Shown here piece by piece: positions 16,935 to 24,399 of a stretch of DNA of 64,000 nt (the stretch's first letter is position 1; each line of letters starts with the position of its first letter). Under the pieces are notes generated by a model that was given only the letters and a program-made list of their open reading frames with translations, did no database searches and had not been told where the DNA came from. The DNA comes from Gluconacetobacter takamatsuzukensis. GTDB taxonomy: Bacteria > Pseudomonadota > Alphaproteobacteria > Acetobacterales > Acetobacteraceae. The stretch spans positions 124,001 through 188,000 of the forward strand of contig NZ_JABEQK010000007.1 in NCBI RefSeq assembly GCF_014174275.1. The letters run 5' to 3'. Position numbers and translations under genes: made by a program.

Positions 16935-17773
16935 GGCCCCGGATCCCCCGCACGCTGGCCCTGATCCTGTGCATGGGCACCGCCCAGGCAGCCCAGGCAG
17001 CTCAAACAACGCAAACAGCCCAGACAGCTCAAGCCGCCCAAACAACCCAATCAGCCCAGGCCCCCCAAACGGCCAACGCGGCCGATCCCGGCATGGAACA
17101 GGCTCCGATCGCCTATGTCGGCGGCATGCCGCCGGTCATGGACCACATGATCTACAGCCACGCGCTGCTGGACGAATTCGAGGCCCGCGCCGACGGCCAT
17201 GGCGGCCAGTTCCGCTATGACGGCCAGGCCTGGTTCGGCACCGACTACGACAAGCTGTGGCTGAAATCCGAAGGCACGGTCGGCACCGACGGCCGCTTCG
17301 GCGACGGCGACCACGAGGCCCTGTACGACCACGCCATCTCGCGCTATTTCGACGTGCAATCCGGCGTGCGGGTCGACCTCGATAACGGCCCCACCCGCGC
17401 CTGGGGCGCGGTGGGGGTGGAAGGCCTGGCGCTCTATTTCTTCCAGCTGGAGGCCACGACCTATTTCAGCGATCGCGGCGCGGCGGCCCGGTTGCAGGGA
17501 TCGTACGACCTGCTGCTGACCAACCGGCTGATCCTCCAGCCCCAGGTGGAGATGAATGTCTACTCCACCAACGACCGCGCCCGCGGCAACGGGCGCGGCC
17601 TGTCGGACATCGATACCGGCCTGCGCCTGCGCTACGAATGGCACCGCAAGATCGCCCCCTACCTGGGCGTCACCTACACCAGCAGCTTCGACCAGGCCGC
17701 CAGCATGGCCCGCACACGCGGCCGGCAGGTCCACGCGCTGACCGTCACGGCCGGACTCCGGCTATGGTTCTGA
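16931..17773 (+). CDS. copB: CopB copper resistance outer-membrane protein
   Basis: 280 residues with a signal peptide (MRPRIPRTLALILCMGTAQA). A low-complexity run of Ala/Gln/Thr covers about residues 18-48. The CopB beta-barrel domain (about 70-280) includes DEFEARADGHGGQFRYDGQA, WFGTDYDKLWLKSEG, YYFDVQ-like strands and a final aromatic LRLWF suited to barrel assembly. CopB proteins sit in the outer membrane and work with CopA in copper tolerance. The Met-rich N-terminal segment of classical CopB is reduced here to MGGMPPVMDHM-like residues. Translationally coupled to copA through ATGA. Confidence 0.88.
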   Translation: MRPRIPRTLALILCMGTAQAAQAAQTTQTAQTAQAAQTTQSAQAPQTANAADPGMEQAPIAYVGGMPPVMDHMIYSHALLDEFEARADGHGGQFRYDGQAWFGTDYDKLWLKSEGTVGTDGRFGDGDHEALYDHAISRYFDVQSGVRVDLDNGPTRAWGAVGVEGLALYFFQLEATTYFSDRGAAARLQGSYDLLLTNRLILQPQVEMNVYSTNDRARGNGRGLSDIDTGLRLRYEWHRKIAPYLGVTYTSSFDQAASMARTRGRQVHALTVTAGLRLWF

Positions 17774-17887
17774 TCCCGAACAAATCCGTTGACGATGGAC
17801 CGACCGTCCAGAAACATGAAACCCGGCGCGGGCGATGTACATCCCGGCACGGGTCAAGGGAAATAACCATCCTCATGGAGGGCAATC

Positions 17888-18079
17888 ATGCGACCGGCAA
17901 AAAAACCGGAGACGATCCTCATCGTCACAGGCACGTCTTTTCTCCTCTCGCTCGCCACCTTCTCCCGGCTGCATGACGGAGATACGATGGAGGTCCTCTT
18001 CTCGTCCCTCATGCTGGCCGGCTCCCTGACAGCCCTCCTGGGCGGCTACCTGAACTACAGGGCGTCGAAAAAGAAATAG
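17888..18079 (+). CDS. Small two-helix membrane protein of copper cluster
   Basis: 63 residues, two predicted transmembrane helices (ILIVTGTSFLLSLATFS and VLFSSLMLAGSLTALLGGYL) with basic ends (MRPAKKPE and ASKKK), consistent with a hairpin whose termini face the cytoplasm. A strong ribosome binding site (GGAGGG) precedes ATG 17888. It has no recognised family. It lies 114 bp after copB and 63 bp before a Met-rich secreted protein, so a part in copper handling or envelope stress is inferred from position only. Confidence 0.65.
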   Translation: MRPAKKPETILIVTGTSFLLSLATFSRLHDGDTMEVLFSSLMLAGSLTALLGGYLNYRASKKK

Positions 18080-18142
18080 AACACGCGTTCCGATCCCCTG
18101 CCCACCCCGCCGGAAAACAGCAGAAAAGCAAGAACAACCTCG

Positions 18143-18490
18143 ATGATCCCGAACCTTTTCAGAACAACGCTCCCGCTCGCCGCCCTGCTGGCCACGCTTC
18201 CCATCCTCCCCGCCGCCGCGCAGAAAAGCGGCACGGCGCAGGGCATGTCCGGCATGGCGGGCATGGACATGTCGGGCATGGACCATGCCTCCATGAGCAT
18301 GCAGGGCCCGATGGAAACCATGCCCGGCATGCAGCCGCCCGGCCATGCCCGCCAACCCGGCCGAAAGCCGGCCAAGACCCCGCAGGCCGATTGCCGCGCC
18401 ACCACGGGCGGGTCCGCCGCCGCCTCGGGCTGCATCGCCCCGGGCACCGCGATCCCCGAAACCATGCCCGAGGCCGTGCGCGAACGGTGA
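18143..18490 (+). CDS. Small secreted Met-rich protein, probably copper-binding
   Basis: 115 residues with a signal peptide ending near PAAAQ (residue 27). A Met/His block follows (MSGMAGMDMSGMDHASMSM, then MQGPMETMPGMQPPGH) of the kind that binds Cu(I) in the periplasm. The C-terminal half is basic and then Ser/Ala/Gly-rich with two Cys. There is no recognisable fold. The position behind copAB and the Met spacing support a copper role. The ribosome binding site is weak. The stop lies immediately before palindromic repeat R2. Confidence 0.68.
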   Translation: MIPNLFRTTLPLAALLATLPILPAAAQKSGTAQGMSGMAGMDMSGMDHASMSMQGPMETMPGMQPPGHARQPGRKPAKTPQADCRATTGGSAAASGCIAPGTAIPETMPEAVRER

Positions 18491-18655
18491 GAGCCTGACC
18501 GTAAATGCGCGCTGGTGGCGATCCGACGCGTGTCCGCTGTGCGCCGAGGCTCACAGCCATCAAGGCCGCTCCGCTCCGGTGCTCGCGGACACACGACGGG
18601 CGTGGCCCGGCGGCCCGCTCTCGCTCACCAGTCCACATGTACGCCCGGGCTCCCG
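18491..18655. repeat. Palindromic repeat family, copy R2
   Basis: ~165-bp imperfect palindrome. The left arm GAGCCTGACCGTAAATGCGC and right arm CATGTACGCCCGGGCTC form outer ends. The conserved core has GGCGATCCGACGCGTG, GGCCATCAAGGCCGCTCCGC-type and CGGACACACGACGGGCGTG sequence. It fills the gap between the Met-rich protein and the SDR gene. Confidence 0.7.
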
Positions 18656-18716
18656 AGAGGCGCGGAGGCAAACCCGCGCCCGGACGACCCGGCGCCTGTC
18701 CGTGCGCCGGCCGCGA

Positions 18717-19697
18717 TCAGCCGAACCGTTCGCCGACCATCTCCTCGCTCTCCGCCCACAGCGCCTCGGCGCGCGCGGGATCGACGGCATAGGCCCTTAC
18801 CCCGCCATCGATCAGGCTGATCGGCCGGTCGTCGGGCACCACGGGGGCGACATGGCAATCCTCGCAATAATGCCCGCCCACGGCATCGGCCTTCGCCACC
18901 ACCCCGGCCCAGACCGAGGTCGCGGCCCCCTGCGGAACGGTCTTGAACCGGAAAGGCGGCTTGCCCTCGGCGGCGGCGCGTTCGTTGATCTGCGCCACCA
19001 TGGCCTCGATCTGCCCGGGCCCCATATGCCGGGCCAGCTCGGTCACGATCCCGCCGGGATGCACCGCCGTCGCCCGCACCCCCCGCGCCCGGTGCTGCGC
19101 ATCGAAGGCGACGGCAAACAGGATGTTGGCGGTCTTGGACCGCCCATAGGCCTGGAACGGATCGTACGGCGTCCGTTCGAAATTCGGATCGTCGAGGTCG
19201 ATATCGGAAAAACGATGACCGGACGAGGCCAGGCTGACCAGCCGCGCCCCGGCACCCATCAGCCCGGCAATCCGGTTGACCAGCACGAAATGCCCCAGAT
19301 GATTGGTGCCGAACTGCGTCTCGAACCCATCCTTCGTGTGGCCCAGCGGCGTGGCCATCACGCCGGCATTGGCAATCACCAGGTCGAAGGGCAGGGCGGC
19401 CGCATTCAGCGCATCGGCGCAGGCCCGCACGCTGGCCAGGTCGGCCAGGTCCAGCGCGACCAGCTCCAGCGCACCCCCGCCGCGCTGCGCATCGGCCCGC
19501 ACCTGCGCCGTCGCCCGCTCCGCCTTGTCCAGGTCGCGCGCGGCCCCCACCACATGCGCGCCATGCGCCGCGAGAGCCCGCGCCGTCTCGACCCCAAGCC
19601 CGGCCGAAACCCCGGTCACCAGCACGCGCCGCCCCGCAAGCGAAACACCGGAAAGAACATCGTCAGTCGTGGATGTCGCACCAAAAACCTGTGCCAT
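18717..19697 (-). CDS. Short-chain dehydrogenase/reductase
   Basis: 326 residues. Cofactor motif VTGVSAGLGVETARALAAHG (TGxxxGxG near residue 28), the NAG motif (LVIANAGVMATPLG), a Ser (SLASSGH) and catalytic YGRSK (Tyr-x-x-x-Lys) place it in the classical SDRs, close to the long retinol-dehydrogenase/WW-oxidoreductase-like branch. NADP(H) is likely. The C-terminal extension has CEDCHVAP. The start is ambiguous: two ATGs (19700, 19697) follow GGAGG, and the second has better spacing. It is divergent from a TetR gene with a perfect palindrome in between, which suggests direct repression. Confidence 0.86.
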   Translation of the reverse strand: MAQVFGATSTTDDVLSGVSLAGRRVLVTGVSAGLGVETARALAAHGAHVVGAARDLDKAERATAQVRADAQRGGGALELVALDLADLASVRACADALNAAALPFDLVIANAGVMATPLGHTKDGFETQFGTNHLGHFVLVNRIAGLMGAGARLVSLASSGHRFSDIDLDDPNFERTPYDPFQAYGRSKTANILFAVAFDAQHRARGVRATAVHPGGIVTELARHMGPGQIEAMVAQINERAAAEGKPPFRFKTVPQGAATSVWAGVVAKADAVGGHYCEDCHVAPVVPDDRPISLIDGGVRAYAVDPARAEALWAESEEMVGERFG

Positions 19698-19754
19698 CAT
19701 TGGCCTCCAGCCGAAAAGGGAGTTATGTGGAAGCATGCTCCGCTTACAGATATG

Positions 19755-19769
19755 CGGAGGATTCCTCCG
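19755..19769. promoter_or_regulatory. Perfect 15-bp palindrome, probable TetR operator
   Basis: CGGAGGA-T-TCCTCCG lies between the divergent SDR and TetR genes, 20 bp before the GTG start of the regulator and 57 bp before the SDR start. The position fits a TetR operator shared by both promoters. Confidence 0.6.
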
Positions 19770-19789
19770 TTTAACAAGAGGGCAAGAGG

Positions 19790-20365
19790 GTGGACGGGGA
19801 AAAATTATCGCGCCGCAAGCCGCGCAGCGACGGCCAGCGCAACCGGCAGCGCCTGCTGGAAGTCGCAAAGGCCGCGTTCCAGGCAGGGGAAACCGACATC
19901 CCGCTGGACGAGGTCGCCCGCCGCGCCGATGTCGGGATCGGCACGCTCTACCGCCATTTCGCCAACCGCGATGCGCTGATCGAGGCCATCTACCGCAACG
20001 AGCTGGACCGCCTCGCCGCCGCCGCCACCGACCTGGCAAGCGCCCACCCGCCGGTCGAGGCCCTGCGCGCATGGATGCTGCTGTTCGTGGACTATATCGC
20101 CGCCAAGCAGGTGATCGCCCCGGCGCTGAACAGCCTGATGTGCGAAACTGGCGCCCTCTACGCGGCCTCCGCCGACATCATCAAGGGCACGATCGACACG
20201 CTGGTGGCCCGCGCGGTCGCAACCGGCGACATCCGCCCGGACCTCGACCCGCTCGATTTCCTGCGCGCCCTGGTCGGCGTCTCCAACGTCGCCGCCGCCC
20301 CAGGCTGGTCCGCCAGCGCCCGCCGCCTGGTCGACATCCTCATCGCCGGCTCACGCCCGGTCTAG
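19790..20365 (+). CDS. TetR family regulator
   Basis: 191 residues, GTG start with AAGAGG upstream. The N-terminal helix-turn-helix is PLDEVARRADVGIGTLYRHF, preceded by RQRLLEVAKAAFQAGE. The C-terminal ligand domain (about 75-190) is of the TetR_C-type found next to SDR genes, with a single Cys (LMCETGA). It probably represses the divergent SDR through the palindrome at 19755-19769. Ligand unknown. Confidence 0.87.
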   Translation: MDGEKLSRRKPRSDGQRNRQRLLEVAKAAFQAGETDIPLDEVARRADVGIGTLYRHFANRDALIEAIYRNELDRLAAAATDLASAHPPVEALRAWMLLFVDYIAAKQVIAPALNSLMCETGALYAASADIIKGTIDTLVARAVATGDIRPDLDPLDFLRALVGVSNVAAAPGWSASARRLVDILIAGSRPV

Positions 20366-20397
20366 CCTATCCGATCGGCGGGGGAGGGACGACGCCC

Positions 20398-20745
20398 TCA
20401 GCGCACCGGCAGGCTCGCCCTGGCCGCATCGTCCAGGGCACGCTCCGCCCACTGGTTCAGGCTCACGCCCGACAGTTCGGCCGCCAGCGCCGCCCGCGCA
20501 TGCACTTCCGGCGCGACGCGGAACATGATCTTGCCGCTATAGGGTTTCTCGGGGCTCTTCCCCACCTCTGCGCAGGTGGCGAGGTAATCGTCCACGGCAT
20601 CTTCGAAAGCGGCCCGCAATTCGCCGACGCTTTCACCCTCGAACGTCACCACGTCGTTGATGCCGGCGATCCGTCCCGCGAACACGCAATCCTCGGCCTC
20701 GAAGGCGACGCGGGCATGATAGCCCTTGTAGGTCATCGTGCTCAT
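20398..20745 (-). CDS. hicB: HicB family antitoxin
   Basis: 115 residues. A HicB-like RNase H-type fold spans about 1-60 (YKGYHARVAFEAEDCVFAGR, then VTFEGESVGELRAAFEDAVD). A C-terminal ribbon-helix-helix follows (FRVAPEVHARAALAAELSGV and SLNQWAERALDDAA) that should bind the operon promoter. Overlaps hicA by 4 bp, with the toxin gene first, as usual for hicAB. Neutralises HicA and autorepresses. Confidence 0.88.
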   Translation of the reverse strand: MSTMTYKGYHARVAFEAEDCVFAGRIAGINDVVTFEGESVGELRAAFEDAVDDYLATCAEVGKSPEKPYSGKIMFRVAPEVHARAALAAELSGVSLNQWAERALDDAARASLPVR

Positions 20746-20996
20746 GGCGTGATTCCCATTCCTTCCAGATAATCCCGCACGGCCCGCACCTGATACTGCC
20801 TTGCTTCCTTGCGGGGATGCGGCCGGTGGATCGCAAGGATGCGCCCATTGCGGACAAACTTGACGCGAGACCCGCTTCCCTCGATCGCCACGCACCCCAG
20901 CGCCGTCAGCAACGCCTCGATCTCCATCCACGCCAGCGTGGCGCCCGCAGGTCGGGCGAAGATCGCGGCGAGGACAGCGCGTTGCTTGCGGTTCAT
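20742..20996 (-). CDS. hicA: HicA family toxin
   Basis: 84 residues. It matches the HicA branch that starts MNRKQRAVLAAIFARP and has GSGSRVKFVRNGR followed by IHRPHPRKEARQYQVRAVRD. HicA toxins are small dsRBD-like ribonucleases that cut mRNA. The catalytic His of the classical GSHH motif is replaced here by a GSGSR turn, as in this subfamily, with HRPHP further on. Start 20996 is used; an ATG 24 bases upstream is in frame, but its extension is not seen in the family. Toxin precedes antitoxin. Confidence 0.8.
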   Translation of the reverse strand: MNRKQRAVLAAIFARPAGATLAWMEIEALLTALGCVAIEGSGSRVKFVRNGRILAIHRPHPRKEARQYQVRAVRDYLEGMGITP

Positions 20997-21092
20997 GCAA
21001 GCATACGCAAGCAACGACACAATGCAAGCAAAAAACGATAGCTATATCACCGAATTGACAGACACTCCCGCAATCCCTAACCCAAACGAATA

Positions 21093-21128
21093 AAAGTCTT
21101 TTTGCTTCTTTTTCTTCAGAAAAAGAAG
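21093..21128. terminator. Gene-end module G4, A/T-rich hairpin
   Basis: CTTCTTTTT (21105-21113) pairs with AAAAAGAAG (21120-21128) beside AAGTCTTTTTG. It lies 8 bp past the NmrA-type gene stop on the minus strand. It shares the AGTCTTTTTGCTTCTT core, in reverse orientation, with modules G2 and G3. Probable terminator of the minus-strand gene. Confidence 0.6.
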
Positions 21129-21135
21129 CCCGTCC

Positions 21136-22005
21136 TCACCCCCCGGCCACCACCTCCCGGGCCAGATCCCGATAAGACCGCAAAGGCCGCCCCAGCATCC
21201 CCGTCAGTCGTTCCACATCCCCCGCCTCCGGCACCATCCCGTCGCTCTGGAACCGGTCGGCCATCTTGCGCATGTCGTAGGCCATCCAGGCCGGGGCAAA
21301 GCGCCGCAGCGTCTGTTCGAAGGCGGCGGTATCATTGCCCGCATGCACGACCGGCCGCCCCAGCACATCGCTCCAGATCCCGGCGATGGCCCCGCCGGTC
21401 AGCAGGTCGGGCCCGACCAGGTTGAACCGCTCGAACGGCAGCGGCGCCGGCGCCCGCGCACGCTTCAGCAGCGCGAGGGCGGCGATCTCCCCGATATCGC
21501 GCACATCCACCATGGCCAGCCCCCTGTCGCCCACCGGCATCGGATAGACCCCATGGCCGAACACCGCATCCTTCACGCCGACATCGTTGTTCATGAAATA
21601 GGCCGGCCGCAGCACGGTCGCATGCAGCCCCGTCTGCTCGATCATCCGCTCCACCGCATGCTTGCCGGCAAAATGCGGAACATCGGCATAAACATCGCTA
21701 TGGATCACCGACAGGTAGACGATCCGCCCGATCCCAGCTTCCCGCGCCAGGTTCAGCGTCACCAGCGCCTGCGTGAATTCGTCGGGCACGACGGCATTCA
21801 GCAGAAACAGCGTGTCCACGCCCGCCAGCGCCGCGCGCATGGAATCGACGTCCAGCATCTCCCCCTGCGCCACGGCCACGCCGGCGGGCAGCTTCGCCTT
21901 GGCGGGGTCGCGCACCAGGGCGCGGATATCGGCCCCGCGCCGGGCCAGCTGGGCCACGACCTGCGTACCGACGGTGCCGGTCGCACCGGTAACGAGAATG
22001 GTCAT
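21136..22005 (-). CDS. NmrA-type NAD(P)H-binding atypical SDR
   Basis: 289 residues. It starts with the Rossmann motif ILVTGATGTVGTQVVAQL (TGxTGxxG) and continues with ALVRDPAKAKLP, VDTLFLLNAVVPDE and IVYLSVIHSD. It has the architecture of NmrA-like/QOR2-type proteins that bind NADP and act as quinone reductases or redox sensors. The classical YxxxK pair is not evident. Start 22005 has GGAGC upstream. It is divergent from a LysR gene that probably controls it. Confidence 0.86.
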   Translation of the reverse strand: MTILVTGATGTVGTQVVAQLARRGADIRALVRDPAKAKLPAGVAVAQGEMLDVDSMRAALAGVDTLFLLNAVVPDEFTQALVTLNLAREAGIGRIVYLSVIHSDVYADVPHFAGKHAVERMIEQTGLHATVLRPAYFMNNDVGVKDAVFGHGVYPMPVGDRGLAMVDVRDIGEIAALALLKRARAPAPLPFERFNLVGPDLLTGGAIAGIWSDVLGRPVVHAGNDTAAFEQTLRRFAPAWMAYDMRKMADRFQSDGMVPEAGDVERLTGMLGRPLRSYRDLAREVVAGG

Positions 22006-22107
22006 GAGAATGCTCCATGGTTCAAGGACACGCCCATCACGTTACCGATCCACATACGGCCCGGTAGGCGCTATATCTGAACAGTCAGTCTCACGGGTGG
22101 AACGGTC

Positions 22108-22998
22108 ATGGATCTTCTGGCGCTCGCGGATTTCAACCTGGTCGCCCGCCATGGCGGCGTCGGCCGCGCCGCCCGCGCGACCGCCCGCCCCAAGGCCACC
22201 CTGTCGCGCCGTGTGGCGGAACTGGAGGAAAGCCTGGGCTGCCGCCTGTTCGAACGCGGCGCGCGCACCCTGAAACTGACCGAGGAAGGCCGCGCCCTCC
22301 ACGAACGCACCGCCATCCTGCTGGGCGAAATCGACGATGTGGCGGCCGCCATCGGCGCCGGCGCGGCCCGCCCGCGCGGCCGGCTGCGCATCAGCGCGCC
22401 GCAGGTCTTCGCACACGTGGCAATGGGCCGGCTGAGCGCGCATTTCGCCCTCCGTCATCCGGACGTGCAGCTGGAGGTCACGGCTGAAGACCGCACCGTC
22501 GACCTGGTCGAGGACGCCTACGACCTCGTCATCCGCGTCAACCCGCGCCCCGACGACGACCTGACCGGCCGCTGCTTCCTGCATGATCGCCTGGTACTGG
22601 TCGCGGTTCCCACCCGCCCGCGCCCGGCGGCGGGCGAACCCGTCCCGGCCATCCTGCGCGCCGGCGCCGCCCCCACCCGCCCATGGCGCATCCAGGGCGC
22701 GGAGGGCCTCGCCGAGATCACGCCGAAGCCGATCCTGAAACTGTCGTCGCTGATCATGGTGCGCGACGCCGTCCACACCGGCATCGGCGCCGCCGTGCTG
22801 CCGCTGTCGATGGTCGCGCACGACATCGCGTCCGGCCGCCTGGCCCGCTGGGGCGACCTGGCGGGCGGCGAGGTGGAAATCTGGGCCCTCTACACCGCCC
22901 GCCGCCTGCTCAACGCCCGCGTCGCAGCCTTCCTCGACTGCCTGCGCGACGCCTTCCCGACCGGCACCTCCGACGAACTGTCACGCTTCCTCGCGTAA
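22108..22998 (+). CDS. LysR family regulator
   Basis: 296 residues. The N-terminal winged helix (DFNLVARHGGVGRAARATAR, then ATLSRRVAELEESLGCRLFE) is followed by the LysR effector-binding domain (about 90-290). The helix-turn-helix carries a Pro-Lys (ARPKATLSRR) in place of the usual Pro-Ser/Gln. ATG 22108 has GGGTGGA upstream. It is divergent from the NmrA-type gene, the usual arrangement for a LysR activator and its target. Confidence 0.88.
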   Translation: MDLLALADFNLVARHGGVGRAARATARPKATLSRRVAELEESLGCRLFERGARTLKLTEEGRALHERTAILLGEIDDVAAAIGAGAARPRGRLRISAPQVFAHVAMGRLSAHFALRHPDVQLEVTAEDRTVDLVEDAYDLVIRVNPRPDDDLTGRCFLHDRLVLVAVPTRPRPAAGEPVPAILRAGAAPTRPWRIQGAEGLAEITPKPILKLSSLIMVRDAVHTGIGAAVLPLSMVAHDIASGRLARWGDLAGGEVEIWALYTARRLLNARVAAFLDCLRDAFPTGTSDELSRFLA

Positions 22999-23014
22999 CC
23001 CGTCGCACCGGGCC

Positions 23015-23227
23015 CTACGACCCGGCCTTCTCGCCCGCGCCGTCGTCGAAAATCTCCTCGATCGGCAGCGCGAAGAAGCGGGCCAGCCTGAAGGCCAGCG
23101 GCAGGCTGGGGTCATAGCGCCCGGCCTCGATGGCATTGATGGTCTGGCGCGACACGTCCAGCGCGGTGCCGAGCGCTTCCTGCGACAGGCCCCGTGCCGT
23201 GCGCAGGGCGCGAATATCGTTTTTCAC
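23015..23227 (-). CDS. Small XRE-type regulator
   Basis: 70 residues, almost only a helix-turn-helix: IRALRTARGLSQEALGTALD, then VSRQTINAIEAGRYDPSLPL and ARFFALPIEEIFDDGA. The start is GTG 23227, overlapping the TGA of the upstream membrane-protein gene by 4 bp (GTGA). A longer in-frame ATG lies inside that gene and is rejected. It probably binds the twin palindromes upstream of the pair and represses both genes. Confidence 0.85.
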   Translation of the reverse strand: MKNDIRALRTARGLSQEALGTALDVSRQTINAIEAGRYDPSLPLAFRLARFFALPIEEIFDDGAGEKAGS

Positions 23228-23601
23228 CGGTAGCGCCGCGTGGCCACGGCCATCCCCAGCGACCACAGCACGGCCATGACGGGCCACACCGAAAACATCG
23301 AGATCTTTTCAAAACCGGCGGTTTCCAGAAACCCGTAGGAAAAGGTCACGATCGCGGTGCCGGCAAAGGCAAAGCCCAGCGCCTCGAACTGGATGCGGCG
23401 CTGCAATTCATCCATCCGGCCGAACTGGCGCATCATCACCCAGCAGACCCCCATCCCCGGCACCATCGGAAACAGCGCCACGACCGGCTTGCCGATGCCG
23501 GTCACAATCCCACGGTTCAGCAACGGCATCGCAACCAGCACGGCCAGCCCATACAGCACCAGGCACACGCCAAGCTCGATCAGATAACGCTTTTTCGACA
23601 T
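23224..23601 (-). CDS. Four-helix integral membrane protein paired with XRE regulator
   Basis: 125 residues with four predicted membrane helices (IELGVCLVLYGLAVLVAMPL; ALFPMVPGMGVCWVMM; ALGFAFAGTAIVTFSYGFL; MFSVWPVMAVLWSLGMAVA). An amphipathic loop FGRMDELQRRIQFEALG separates helices two and three and ends are basic. Small membrane proteins followed by a short XRE regulator occur widely in proteobacteria; the function is unknown to me. Start 23601 has GAGGGG upstream. Two copies of TGTAAAG-type palindrome precede it. Confidence 0.8.
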   Translation of the reverse strand: MSKKRYLIELGVCLVLYGLAVLVAMPLLNRGIVTGIGKPVVALFPMVPGMGVCWVMMRQFGRMDELQRRIQFEALGFAFAGTAIVTFSYGFLETAGFEKISMFSVWPVMAVLWSLGMAVATRRYR

Positions 23602-23614
23602 CGACCCCTCCCTA

Positions 23615-23674
23615 TGTAAAGCACGCTTTACACATATATCGGCCGGCAACCGGATATGTCAAACACGCTTTACA
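23615..23674. promoter_or_regulatory. Twin TGTAAAG-N4-CTTTACA operators
   Basis: The first site is TGTAAAGCACGCTTTACA at 23615-23632, a perfect inverted repeat with a 4-bp centre. The second at 23657-23674 keeps the centre and right half (CACGCTTTACA) and has two changes in the left half. Spacing is 42 bp, four helical turns, so both sites face the same side. They lie in the promoter of the membrane protein/XRE pair. Confidence 0.72.
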
Positions 23675-23730
23675 TCCGAAGCGATCCCCGTTTCGTGACC
23701 ACGCGCCCTGCCACACGCGCTGGGATTTAA

Positions 23731-23745
23731 TAGACGATCGGTCTA
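23731..23745. promoter_or_regulatory. TAGAC-N5-GTCTA operator upstream of acuR
   Basis: TAGACGATCGGTCTA ends 10 bp before the TetR/AcuR start. A second TAGAC-N5-GTCTA site occurs at 51652-51666 in front of another TetR gene. The position over the start region fits autorepression. Confidence 0.62.
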
Positions 23746-23755
23746 AAAACACCCC

Positions 23756-24370
23756 ATGGAAGCCACCGCACTCCCTCGTCGGCGCGGCCGCCCCCCACGC
23801 GCGCCCGACAGCCACGCGCAGACGCGCGAGCAACTGATCCGCGCGGGCGTCGCGGCCCTGACGGAGCAGGGGTTCACCGCCACCGGTCTCGACGGCCTGC
23901 TGCGCGGCGCCGGCATCCCCAAAGGCTCGTTCTATTATTATTTCGACAGCAAGGAGGCATTCGGCCTGGAACTGATCGACCGCTACGCCGCCTATTTCGC
24001 GGCCAGGCTCGATCGCAGCTTCGGGCAGGCGCAGGTCCCCCCGCTGGAGCGGCTGCGGCATTTCGTGGCCGACGCGGCGGCCGGCATGGCCCGGCACGAT
24101 TTCCGGCGCGGCTGCCTTATCGGCAATCTGGGGCAGGAACTGGCGGTGCTGCCCCAGACTTATCGCCAGGCGCTGTCGGCGGTGCTGGCGTCATGGGAGG
24201 CAAGGCTCGCCACCTGCCTGGCCGACCAGTACGGGCAGGTCACCGCCCGCCGGTACGCTGCCTTCTTCTGGACCGGCTGGGAGGGCGCGGTACTGCGCGC
24301 CCGGCTGGAGCGGTCGGCCCGCCCGCTCCACCTGTTCATGGATGGATTCGCGGCCATGGCCGGGCGCTGA
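23756..24370 (+). CDS. acuR: TetR family regulator, AcuR-like
   Basis: 204 residues. A basic N-terminus ([12 protein letters not shown]) precedes the HTH ([20 protein letters not shown], then [20 protein letters not shown]). The C-terminal domain has [20 protein letters not shown], typical of the AcuR/TetR_C_16 group. AcuR of Rhodobacter represses genes for acrylate and DMSP breakdown and is released by acrylate. The downstream gene here is the acrylyl-CoA reductase AcuI, supporting the name. The start has no Shine-Dalgarno and sits 10 bp from the operator, so a leaderless transcript or a later start is possible. Confidence 0.78.
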   Translation: MEATALPRRRGRPPRAPDSHAQTREQLIRAGVAALTEQGFTATGLDGLLRGAGIPKGSFYYYFDSKEAFGLELIDRYAAYFAARLDRSFGQAQVPPLERLRHFVADAAAGMARHDFRRGCLIGNLGQELAVLPQTYRQALSAVLASWEARLATCLADQYGQVTARRYAAFFWTGWEGAVLRARLERSARPLHLFMDGFAAMAGR

Positions 24371-24399
24371 AGCCCCGCCTGCCGAAAGGAGATCAGACG

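Noticed and set aside
16931-17773. CopB low-complexity region as a CRISPR or tandem-repeat array
   Set aside because: Repeats are in frame inside a coding sequence and short; there are no spacers.
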